A stretch of 8,178 nucleotides of DNA, taken from Spirochaetia bacterium (GTDB lineage Bacteria > Patescibacteriota > Minisyncoccia > UBA6257 > UBA9933). Where the stretch lies: NCBI GenBank assembly GCA_007279775.1, contig QYPD01000005.1, positions 1 to 8,178 of the forward strand, read 5' to 3'. Shown piece by piece: positions 1 to 5,651 of this stretch. The position numbers were made by a program, and so were the translations under genes. The number at the start of each line of letters is the position of its first letter. The stretch's first letter is position 1. Under the pieces are notes generated by a model. The model was not told the origin of the DNA. It did no database searches and saw nothing but the letters and a program-made list of their open reading frames with translations.

Positions 1-196
1 AATGGGCTTCCAAATTCTTCGCCAAATTAAAACCGGAGATTGACTTGGTCCCGATGAAATTCTGGATGTCGTCGGCGGTAATCCATTGCCCGCCAAAAGA
101 ATCCGCGACAACCAAAGTTTTTATTTTTTTCCTGGCGGCAACTATACCGGCGCTTATCGCGGCCGGTCCCCCGCCGACTATTATCAATTCATACAT
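1..196 (-). CDS. trxB: Thioredoxin reductase-like FAD-dependent oxidoreductase, N-terminal part (cut by window edge)
   Basis: Only the first 65 codons lie in the window; the gene runs off the left edge. The protein begins MYELIIVGGGPAAISAG, a Rossmann FAD-binding motif (GGGPA at residues 8-12). A GGQW segment at 35-38 and a DIQNFIG segment at 43-49 follow, matching the GGQL and IENYPG positions of low-molecular-weight thioredoxin reductases. Members of this family use NADPH and FAD to reduce a thioredoxin or glutaredoxin partner in the cytoplasm. The start lies 3 nt beyond the stop of the upstream glutaredoxin gene, so the two are probably co-transcribed and translationally coupled, and the glutaredoxin is a natural candidate substrate. 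The CxxC active site and NADPH domain are outside the window, so a related ferredoxin-NADP reductase or AhpF-like enzyme cannot be excluded. No SD is evident. Confidence 0.85.
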   Translation of the reverse strand, partial: MYELIIVGGGPAAISAGIVAARKKIKTLVVADSFGGQWITADDIQNFIGTKSISGFNLAKNLEAH

Positions 197-199
197 AGC

Positions 200-433
200 T
201 TATTTATTAAAATTCAACGCCTTATCCATTTCCGGCTTGTTAAAGCCGACTATTATTTTGCCGTTGATGTCCATAACCGGAACGCCCATTTGACCGGATT
301 TTTCAACCATTTCTTTTCTTGCGGCTTCATCGTTCGCCACGTCATAATTTTTATATTCAATTTCCTGTTCATTTAAATACTCTTTGGCCATTTCACAATA
401 CGGACAGGTTTGAGTGCTATAAATTTTAACCAT
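200..433 (-). CDS. Glutaredoxin family protein (NrdH/Grx-like)
   Basis: This is a 77-residue cytoplasmic thiol-disulfide oxidoreductase of about the usual length for the compact glutaredoxin/NrdH group. The N-terminal beta strand MVKIYSTQT leads into the redox motif CPYC at residues 10-13. The GVPVMDI segment near residue 50 supplies the cis-proline that faces the active site, and the following NGKIIVGF segment is the typical final strand and glycine turn. CPYC is the classical dithiol glutaredoxin motif, so reduction of disulfides in ribonucleotide reductase or other proteins is likely, but the substrate is not shown here. It sits between an SPW membrane protein (19 nt upstream) and a thioredoxin-reductase-like gene (3 nt downstream), forming a minus-strand operon. 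The neighbour suggests it is reduced directly by that flavoenzyme rather than by glutathione, which is an inference. Confidence 0.93.
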   Translation of the reverse strand: MVKIYSTQTCPYCEMAKEYLNEQEIEYKNYDVANDEAARKEMVEKSGQMGVPVMDINGKIIVGFNKPEMDKALNFNK

Positions 434-452
434 TTTTTTATCAATAAGACGC

Positions 453-626
453 TTAAAGAGAAGACGGGCTTTTGCCGAAAATCTCCCATAAAGAAACTAT
501 CAAAATCAGCGCACCGGCAATAATATTTCCCCACAATGCCACGTCTATGTCTGAAAATCCCAAAATCCACGGCGAAACGAAAACCCAAACCCCCAATATC
601 AATTGAACCCAATTAAGATGCCTCAT
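453..626 (-). CDS. Small SPW-repeat membrane protein (57 aa)
   Basis: This short gene reads MRHLNWVQLILGVW and contains the diagnostic SPW triplet at residues 18-20 (VFVSPWILGFSD), followed by a second hydrophobic stretch LWGNIIAGALILIVSLWEIF at 31-50. This is one complete SPW repeat (the SPW family of bacterial membrane proteins): two membrane helices joined by a short loop. Many relatives carry two repeats, so this is a minimal version. The molecular function of the family is not known. It is the first gene of the minus-strand redox cluster, 19 nt before the glutaredoxin gene, and a well-formed promoter lies about 50 nt upstream. The reading frame carries the family motif and both helices, which is why this frame was chosen over a longer overlapping frame (373-612) that has neither. 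No clear SD precedes the ATG. Confidence 0.82.
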   Translation of the reverse strand: MRHLNWVQLILGVWVFVSPWILGFSDIDVALWGNIIAGALILIVSLWEIFGKSPSSL

Positions 627-678
627 TTTCTATTTTTGTTTTTTTTGGACGACCTTTAATTTTTGTCTATTGAATTAT

Positions 679-707
679 ATTATAATATAAACATGTTTAG
701 CAAACAA
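679..707 (-). promoter_or_regulatory. Promoter of the SPW-glutaredoxin-reductase operon
   Basis: Read on the minus strand, TTGTTT (702-707) is followed after 17 nt by a perfect TATAAT (679-684). Transcription would start near 672, giving a leader of about 46 nt before the ATG at 626. The -10 box lies inside a perfect 16-bp palindrome (675-690) that also supplies the -10 box of the opposite-facing gene. Confidence 0.65.
681..686 (+). promoter_or_regulatory. -10 box of the ComEC-like gene
   Basis: A perfect TATAAT lies on the plus strand, 6 nt before an ATG at 693 and 23 nt before the annotated start at 710. No convincing -35 box is seen at 16-18 nt spacing; the sequence there is A/T-rich (AATTTT at 658-663). 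It overlaps the minus-strand -10 box by four bases, so polymerase could bind in only one direction at a time. Confidence 0.5.
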
Positions 708-710
708 TAA
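693..710 (+). CDS. Possible five-codon leader peptide (MFSKQ)
   Basis: An ATG located exactly where transcription from TATAAT (681-686) should begin opens the short frame Met-Phe-Ser-Lys-Gln-stop. Its TAA stop overlaps the ATG of the next gene by one base (TAATG at 708-712), the classic arrangement for termination-reinitiation coupling. The downstream gene has no SD of its own, so reinitiation could be how it is translated. This is inferred from position only; a five-codon frame can arise by chance. Confidence 0.3.
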   Translation: MFSKQ

Positions 711-1558
711 TGACCAAAAATTACATTTTTATAATTGTTTTATTTTTAATCGTTTTTGATTTTTTTATTTGGACTGAAATCTTTTTCGGCGGGCCGAATG
801 AAAATACCGAACTTTATTTTTTAAACGTCGGTCAGGGCGACGGCGAATTGGTTGTCTGGCCCAACAACGTTAAAACGCTGATAGATGCCGGGCCAACGAA
901 TAAAGCCGCAGCAGAATTTTCTTTTTTATTTCCGCCCTTCAACCGCTACATAGATCTAATAATTCTTACCCATCCCGAGCTGGACCACTTTGGCGGCTTA
1001 ATTGACATCATGAAACGCTACCAAGTCGGCGCTTTTATTTTTAACGGCGAAACAAAAGACTCAAACGGATTTAGCGATCTGGAAAAAATAATCCAAGAAA
1101 ACAAAATAAAAACAATCGTTCTTTCCGAAGGCGATAAAATAAAATACCTGGAAAATTATTTTGACGTCCTTTCGCCTTCAAAAGATTTAAGTTCGGGAGC
1201 GACAAATGAAGACGGCCTTGTTTTAAAATTGAACTCGCAAAACCTTAAAGCGTTGCTCACCGCCGATATCGGCGAAAAAACGGAAAAGGATTTAATCCGG
1301 AAATACGGCAATTATCTTAAAGCCGACATATTAAAAGTCGCCCACCACGGCTCAAAATTTTCTTCAAGCGAAAATTTTTTGGCGATGGTTTCGCCAAAAA
1401 TTTCGATTTTTGAAGTGGGAAAAAATTCCTACGGACATCCAAACGCCGGAGTGGTGGAACGACTGAAAAATCTAGGCAGTAAAATTTTCAGGACCGACCA
1501 AAACGGCACTATAAAAATTTCCGCCGACTTAGAGAAAATTAATATTTATACTAAATAA
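710..1558 (+). CDS. Membrane-anchored ComEC/Rec2-type metallo-beta-lactamase-fold hydrolase
   Basis: This 282-residue protein has one N-terminal membrane helix (about residues 5-21), then a metallo-beta-lactamase fold closest in pattern to the C-terminal domain of the DNA-uptake protein ComEC. Visible motifs in order are LNVGQGD (38-44), LIDAG (57-61), THPELDH (87-93) as the metal-binding HxxxDH motif, LTADIG with Asp186, AHHGS (211-215), and GHPN (242-245). The HPELDH motif has Glu90 where many relatives have Asp or His, although the conserved H88, D92 and H93 are present. In ComEC this domain sits beside a polytopic channel and an OB-fold; here neither is attached, so the protein stands alone with its catalytic part probably outside the membrane. 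A phosphodiesterase or nuclease role is likely from the family, but the substrate is unknown. It faces away from the redox operon across a shared promoter, and GC-rich palindromes follow it immediately. Confidence 0.88.
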   Translation: MTKNYIFIIVLFLIVFDFFIWTEIFFGGPNENTELYFLNVGQGDGELVVWPNNVKTLIDAGPTNKAAAEFSFLFPPFNRYIDLIILTHPELDHFGGLIDIMKRYQVGAFIFNGETKDSNGFSDLEKIIQENKIKTIVLSEGDKIKYLENYFDVLSPSKDLSSGATNEDGLVLKLNSQNLKALLTADIGEKTEKDLIRKYGNYLKADILKVAHHGSKFSSSENFLAMVSPKISIFEVGKNSYGHPNAGVVERLKNLGSKIFRTDQNGTIKISADLEKINIYTK

Positions 1559-1560
1559 AA

Positions 1561-1688
1561 GATTTTCTCTTCTCTCAACCCGCTTCGGCCGCTCCTGCGG
1601 CGGCCTCCGCTAGTCCTCGCCACGGCGACCCCCGCTTTCAGCGGGGGACCAAGCTCGCCTGCTGCGGGGTTTCGGAGAAGAAAAAATC
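1561..1688. repeat. Palindromic element 1 with imperfect inverted ends and GC-rich core
   Basis: The ends are inverted repeats: GATTTTCTCTTCTC (1561-1574) pairs with 1675-1688 at 13 of 14 positions, and pairing continues inward as AACCCGC (1578-1584) against GCGGGGTT (1664-1671). The roughly 100-bp core is far more GC-rich than the surrounding genes and holds further hairpins, such as GCCGC-TCCT-GCGGC (1588-1601) and the one at 1629-1647. No gene is seen. It could act as a large terminator hairpin for the gene ending at 1558, since a T-rich stretch follows (1687-1699), or be a non-autonomous interspersed repeat. Confidence 0.6.
1629..1647. repeat. Perfect GC-rich hairpin (8-bp stem)
   Basis: CCCCCGCT at 1629-1636 pairs perfectly with AGCGGGGG at 1640-1647 around a TTC loop. 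There is no T-run next to it, so it is not a simple intrinsic terminator by itself. Its core CCCGCTTT-AGCGGG recurs in the hairpin at 1835-1852. Confidence 0.75.
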
Positions 1689-1745
1689 TTTCATTTTTAG
1701 CAAAGAAAACAAATCTTTTCTGCAGCCAGCCTTTTTCCCGCCCGA

Positions 1746-1766
1746 GGCGGATCCGCCTTTGGCGGA
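1746..1766. repeat. Overlapping GGCGGA palindromes
   Basis: GGCGGATCCGCC (1746-1757) is a perfect 12-bp palindrome. Its right half, TCCGCC, can alternatively pair with GGCGGA at 1761-1766 across a TTT loop. The three alternating arms allow two mutually exclusive hairpins. It lies inside palindromic element 2. Confidence 0.7.
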
Positions 1767-1834
1767 GAAGCGAGGATATAAATTGATGAGCGAAAAGGAA
1801 AAAAGCGGGGAAATCGCGCTGTCTGAATCCCGAA

Positions 1835-1852
1835 GTCCCGCTTTAGCGGGAC
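1835..1852. repeat. Perfect GC-rich hairpin (8-bp stem) in element 2
   Basis: GTCCCGCT (1835-1842) pairs perfectly with AGCGGGAC (1845-1852) around a TT loop. Partial pairing appears to continue outward (AAATCGC near 1811 with GCAGATTTT near 1866), making this the centre of a larger imperfect palindrome. The core matches the hairpin at 1629-1647. Confidence 0.75.
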
Positions 1853-1956
1853 GAAGGTTGAGTTCGCAGATTTTCCGTCGGTTTTTTACTTTGAGCGAAT
1901 ACAATTTATCCGAACGGAAAACCGGCTGGCGGGAAAAGATTTGTTTTAAAACTTTG

Positions 1957-1965
1957 TGTTATAAT
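1957..1965 (+). promoter_or_regulatory. Extended -10 promoter of the mutase gene
   Basis: TGTTATAAT combines the TGn extension with a perfect TATAAT (1960-1965), which reduces the need for a -35 box; none is convincing upstream, where the right arm of palindromic element 2 lies. The box ends 7 nt before the ATG at 1973, so transcription should begin on or next to the start codon and yield a leaderless mRNA. Confidence 0.65.
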
Positions 1966-1972
1966 ATAAAAA

Positions 1973-3394
1973 ATGAAAATAAATCCTTACATATTTAGAG
2001 GCTATGATTTGCGGGGCGAGGTTGATAAAGATTTAACCCCGGAAATAGTTGAACATTTGGGCAAAGTTTTTGGGACAATGCTCAAGCGCTACGGCATTAA
2101 AAATGCCGTAATCTGCCGTGATTCAAGGAGAACAAGCCCCGAATATAGCCAAGTCCTGATTAAGGGCCTTAATTTTGTCGGCGTAAATACCATCAACATC
2201 GGAATGGAGCTTATCGGCACTTTTTATTGGGCGCAATATCACCTGAATTGTAAAGGAGGAATTTATGTCAGCGCATCGCATAATCCGGCTCAATATAACG
2301 GCTTTAAATTCGCCATTGATTTTTCCGAAACTCTTGTAACCGAAGGCATGCAAACGCTAAGAGAAATGGCGGAAAAAGACGATTTTGAAAAAGCTGAAAT
2401 TCCAGGCAAAAATGAAGAAAAAAACGTCCGCGAAGAATATTTTAACAACCTCAAAAAAAGAATACAATTTGAAAAAAAATTTAAAATTGTCATTGACCCG
2501 TCCAATTCAACAGCCGGCGCAATCGTCCCGGACCTATTGCGGAAATTCGGCTGTGAAGTCGTGGAAAAAAATTGCGAATTGGATTCTTCTTTTCCTTTCG
2601 GCACGACCGACCCGACAGAATCAAAAGTTGTCGCGCGCTTAAGTAAAGAAGTCCTGGAGGAAAAAGCAGATATTGGTTTTTCATTCGACGCCGACGGCGA
2701 CAGATTAGGCATCGTTGATGAAAAAGGGGATATCATTTGGAACGATATTTTGGTGGCGGTTTTCGCGATAGCGGTTTTAGAGAAATACCCGAGAGCCACA
2801 ATTATGTACAACATACTTTGCTCAAAAGCAGTTGAAGAAACAATTATAAAATACGGCGGCAAGCCATTTATGTGGCGGGTTGGGCATTCTTTTGTGAAGA
2901 AAAAAAATCAGGAAGTGAAGGCCGCTTTTATCGGCGAGCTTTCCGGCCATTTTTTCTTTTCGGCGGATTTTTACAACCACGACGACGGAATTTATTCTAT
3001 GTTGAGTTTGCTTAATTATCTTTCGAAAACCGATAAGCCGCTTTCGAAAATTGTTTCTTCAATTCCCCAATACATTTCCAGTCCGGAAATAAAAATCGGT
3101 TGCCCGGACGAACTAAAAGTCGGTTTAATGGAGAAAGTCGGCGTAAAACTCCGCCAAGATTTTCCGAGCGCGAAAATTATAGACGACGAACGCGCCGGCG
3201 ACGGAGTGCGATTTGAAACCGATAATTCAATGTTTGTTATCCGTTATTCGCAAAACGGCCCTTATTTAACGGTAAAATTTGAAGCCAAAATTCAAGAAGA
3301 ATACAACAAGTTGAAAATCTACATAAGAGAACTTCTTCATTTCCATAAAGAAGTTGATTGGAGTTTCGGGGTCAATATTGAAAGCTTAGATTGA
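1973..3394 (+). CDS. manB: Phosphomannomutase/phosphoglucomutase
   Basis: This 473-residue cytoplasmic enzyme belongs to the alpha-D-phosphohexomutase superfamily and interconverts hexose 6- and 1-phosphates through a phosphoserine. All four landmark sites are visible: the N-terminal FRGYDLRGEVDKDLTPE (8-24); the catalytic loop VSASHNP (99-105) with Ser102 as the phosphorylated residue; the magnesium loop DADGDR (239-244); and the sugar-specificity loop GELSGH (321-326). RVGHSFVKKK (302-311) and a C-terminal phosphate-binding segment RYSQNGPYLT (424-433) are also present. Length is normal for the AlgC/ManB type. The product feeds nucleotide-sugar synthesis for envelope polysaccharide or glycans. 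The start is supported by conservation from residue 8 onward and by the promoter 7 nt upstream. The stop codon overlaps the -35 box of ftsK. The sequence alone does not decide between mannose and glucose specificity; the bifunctional type is most likely. Confidence 0.95.
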   Translation: MKINPYIFRGYDLRGEVDKDLTPEIVEHLGKVFGTMLKRYGIKNAVICRDSRRTSPEYSQVLIKGLNFVGVNTINIGMELIGTFYWAQYHLNCKGGIYVSASHNPAQYNGFKFAIDFSETLVTEGMQTLREMAEKDDFEKAEIPGKNEEKNVREEYFNNLKKRIQFEKKFKIVIDPSNSTAGAIVPDLLRKFGCEVVEKNCELDSSFPFGTTDPTESKVVARLSKEVLEEKADIGFSFDADGDRLGIVDEKGDIIWNDILVAVFAIAVLEKYPRATIMYNILCSKAVEETIIKYGGKPFMWRVGHSFVKKKNQEVKAAFIGELSGHFFFSADFYNHDDGIYSMLSLLNYLSKTDKPLSKIVSSIPQYISSPEIKIGCPDELKVGLMEKVGVKLRQDFPSAKIIDDERAGDGVRFETDNSMFVIRYSQNGPYLTVKFEAKIQEEYNKLKIYIRELLHFHKEVDWSFGVNIESLD

Positions 3395-3418
3395 AAAATC
3401 TCCAAATATCTGTAAGAT
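3391..3418 (+). promoter_or_regulatory. Promoter of ftsK, overlapping the mutase stop codon
   Basis: TTGAAA (3391-3396) is followed after 16 nt by TAAGAT (3413-3418), which ends 7 nt before the ftsK ATG at 3426. The -35 box contains the TGA stop of the upstream gene. The spacing predicts a leaderless ftsK transcript, independent of the mutase gene. Confidence 0.5.
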
Positions 3419-3425
3419 TATAACA

Positions 3426-5546
3426 ATGTCCAAGAAAAATCGACAAAAGAATTTTAAAAATTCCTCAAAAAACCGGTTTGAAGAAAAGAACTTTGAGCCC
3501 AGACTGCACGCCGAAACTAAAAAAAGCATTTTGGCTGTGGTTTTTTTAGGTGTCGCGGCCGTTTTAATTTTAGCGAGTTTCAACAATGCCGGTCCTTTCG
3601 GCAATTTTTTGTATAAAATTTTTGAAAAGCTTTTCGGCTGGGGCTATTATCTTCTGCCTCTTATATTTTTCATAATGAGCGGTTTCTTCTTCGCATCAAA
3701 AGACCAAAAAATCAATTCCATAACTTTTTTGGGAGCCGCGATTTTCGTTTTGTCAGGCCTCGGATTGATTGACATTCTTTTTTCCGGAAACGGCGGCTTT
3801 GTCGGAGATATTGTCGGCGCCGTGGAAATTCCTTTCGGCTATGCCGCTTCAATCATTATCATTGCTGTATTAATTGCCGCTTCGCTGCTTACAACTTTTA
3901 ATTTCCCTATCAGGCTTGATACGTTCAGAAAAAAAGGCTCGGAAGAAGGTGGAGAGGACGAACAAATCTCGGCTGCGGTTGCTTCCGCCGACGCGCAGCA
4001 AAAACCCGAACCGGAAAAACAAAAAGCCCAAGATGAAATAAAAAATCTTGAAACCAAAGAGTTTGAACAGAAATCATTTTTAAAATCAACAAACCTTAAA
4101 ACCGAGCATTCAAAATTGAAAGCCAAGGGCTACATTGCGCCGCCGCTGGACCTTTTAAAATCTTCCGTTGAAAAACCCACCTCGGGCGATTTACGCGCCA
4201 ATGTCAACATCATCAAAAGAACACTGGAAAGCTTCGGCATTCCGGTTGAAATGGGAGAAATAAACATCGGGCCAAAAATCACCCGCTACACATTGAAGCC
4301 GGCGGAAGGAGTGAAACTTTCAAGAATAACCGCCTTAAACCAAGACCTATCAATGGCATTAGCGGCCCATCCCATCAGGATAGAAGCACCTATTCCGGGA
4401 AAATCGCTTGTGGGGATAGAAGTTCCCAATAAAGCCAGCGCCGTAGTACGGCTTGGGAATTTGATGTCTTATCCTGATTTCTCTAACTTCGGGCCAATGG
4501 GATTTGTTTTGGGAAGAGACGTTAACGGCGAACCGATTTTTTCCGACATCGCGAAATTGCCTCACTTGTTAATCGCCGGCACAACCGGCAGCGGAAAATC
4601 CATAATGATTCACTCACTTTTGACTTCCTTGCTTTACCGGAATTCACCCGAAACTTTGCGACTCATCTTAATAGACCCTAAACGCGTTGAGCTTTCGCTC
4701 TATTCCGGCCTACCACACTTGGTTTCGCCGGTCATTACCGAACCGAAAAAAGCGCTTGGAGTTTTTAAGTGGACTATTAATGAAATGGAGAGGCGTTATG
4801 AAATTTTCGTGAAGTCAGGTTCACGCGACATCCAAAGCTATAACAAGAAAAACATCGAAGAACCGCTGCCGTGCATTTTAATCGTCGTTGATGAATTGGC
4901 GGATTTGATGTTTTCTTACAGCCGAGAAATTGAAAGTTCGGTCGTTCGTTTGGCGCAAATGGCAAGGGCAACCGGCATTCATTTAGTGCTTTCAACGCAA
5001 AGGCCTTCGGTTGAAGTCGTCACCGGCTTGATTAAGGCGAACATCAGCGCCAGAGTCGCCCTGCAATTGCCCAGCCAAGTGGACTCGCGGACAATTCTTG
5101 ATTCATCCGGCGCGGAAAAACTTCTCGGCGGCGGAGATATGCTTTACATTTCCTCGGAATCTTCAAAACCGAAAAGAATTCAAGGCGCGTACATTTCCGA
5201 AGAAGAGGTGAAAAAAGTCACTGAATTCATCCGCGAAAACAACAAAGATTTCTGGTTTAAGGAAGAAATACCGAATTTCCCGGAAAACGGTGGCAACGGC
5301 AACGAGCCAATGGGCGCAATCTCAATGGAATTGCTTGATAAATTCTATTCCGACGAAGAAGACGACTTATACGAAGAAGCTATTGAGGTTGTCAAACGGG
5401 CGAAAAAAGCTTCCGCTTCCCTGCTCCAGCGACGTTTAAAGGTAGGCTACGCGCGAGCGGCAAGGCTTCTTGATATTATGGAGGCAAAAGGTATAATTGG
5501 CCCGGGAGACGGCGCGAAGCCGCGAGACGTTTATCTATCCGAATAA
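3426..5546 (+). CDS. ftsK: DNA translocase FtsK/SpoIIIE
   Basis: This 706-residue septal DNA pump moves chromosome ends into the daughter cells during division. The N-terminus is basic (residues 1-32), followed by four membrane helices near 33-52, 71-90, 97-119 and 135-158. A charged linker (165-235) is short compared with the long linker of Escherichia coli FtsK. The motor starts near 239. Walker A is GTTGSGKS (385-392), Walker B is ILIVVDE (484-490), and STQRPSVEVVTGLIKANI (523-540) is the conserved FtsK motif. The C-terminal gamma domain (about 645-706; AIEVVKRAKKASASLLQRRLKVGYARAARLLD...) is a winged helix that in known FtsK proteins reads chromosome polarity sequences and activates XerCD. 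All domains are present, so the protein should be functional. It has its own promoter and no SD. The last two sense codons and the stop lie within the ATCCGAA repeat array that continues toward rodZ. Confidence 0.97.
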   Translation: MSKKNRQKNFKNSSKNRFEEKNFEPRLHAETKKSILAVVFLGVAAVLILASFNNAGPFGNFLYKIFEKLFGWGYYLLPLIFFIMSGFFFASKDQKINSITFLGAAIFVLSGLGLIDILFSGNGGFVGDIVGAVEIPFGYAASIIIIAVLIAASLLTTFNFPIRLDTFRKKGSEEGGEDEQISAAVASADAQQKPEPEKQKAQDEIKNLETKEFEQKSFLKSTNLKTEHSKLKAKGYIAPPLDLLKSSVEKPTSGDLRANVNIIKRTLESFGIPVEMGEINIGPKITRYTLKPAEGVKLSRITALNQDLSMALAAHPIRIEAPIPGKSLVGIEVPNKASAVVRLGNLMSYPDFSNFGPMGFVLGRDVNGEPIFSDIAKLPHLLIAGTTGSGKSIMIHSLLTSLLYRNSPETLRLILIDPKRVELSLYSGLPHLVSPVITEPKKALGVFKWTINEMERRYEIFVKSGSRDIQSYNKKNIEEPLPCILIVVDELADLMFSYSREIESSVVRLAQMARATGIHLVLSTQRPSVEVVTGLIKANISARVALQLPSQVDSRTILDSSGAEKLLGGGDMLYISSESSKPKRIQGAYISEEEVKKVTEFIRENNKDFWFKEEIPNFPENGGNGNEPMGAISMELLDKFYSDEEDDLYEEAIEVVKRAKKASASLLQRRLKVGYARAARLLDIMEAKGIIGPGDGAKPRDVYLSE

Positions 5547-5644
5547 TAATCCAAATAATCCGAACAAATCCGAAAATGTACAAAACTACAAAAAAACGTT
5601 TTTCGGATTCATTCGTAGATTCGGATGAATTCGTAGTTTGGGAT
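5537..5644. repeat. Array of ATCCRAA heptamers facing TTCGGAT heptamers
   Basis: Four copies of ATCCRAA begin at 5537, 5549, 5558 and 5568. They are followed by the inverted word TTCGGAT at 5602 and 5620 and a degenerate TTTGGGAT at 5637. The two inverted copies form a near-perfect 18-bp tandem unit (TTCGGAT-nn-ATTCGTAG twice, at 5602-5618 and 5620-5636). AATCCGAAAA (5567-5576) pairs perfectly with TTTTCGGATT (5600-5609), giving a hairpin across a 23-nt loop. The array fills the 105-nt gap between ftsK and rodZ. It might be a terminator or processing hairpin, an interspersed repeat, or a protein-binding array; the sequence does not decide. Confidence 0.6.
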
Positions 5645-5651
5645 CGCATTT

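Larger units (their letters stand above)
1701..1956. repeat. Palindromic element 2 with 15-bp perfect inverted repeat
   Basis: AAAACAAATCTTTTC (1706-1720) is repeated exactly in inverted orientation at 1933-1947. Pairing extends inward as GCCAGCC (1725-1731) with GGCTGGC (1924-1930), and outward as CAAAG (1701-1705) with CTTTG (1952-1956). Inside are two nested hairpins (1746-1766 and 1835-1852), and ATAAATTG occurs near 1780 with its complement near 1910. Open frames across it have no protein-like features and follow the palindromes, so it is treated as non-coding. Its right edge abuts the extended -10 promoter of the downstream mutase gene. It resembles a miniature inverted-repeat element, but no transposase or clear target duplication is seen. 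Confidence 0.65.

Noticed and set aside
45..376. Plus-strand frames opposite the reductase and glutaredoxin genes
   Set aside because: They lie antisense to two genes with clear catalytic motifs and have no family features of their own.
373..612. 79-codon minus-strand frame over the SPW gene
   Set aside because: The shorter frame at 453-626 carries the SPW motif and two membrane helices; this frame has no recognisable features and overlaps the glutaredoxin gene.
1638..1998. Open frames across the 1559-1972 gap
   Set aside because: They follow GC-rich palindromes, lack an SD or domain, and one runs into the mutase promoter and start.
2290..2862. 190-codon minus-strand frame inside the mutase gene
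   Set aside because: It is antisense to the catalytic core of an intact enzyme; the serine-rich translation is typical of an antisense shadow.
5537..5644. CRISPR-like array
   Set aside because: The repeats are only 7-18 bp, unevenly spaced and in both orientations, with no unique spacers and no cas genes nearby.
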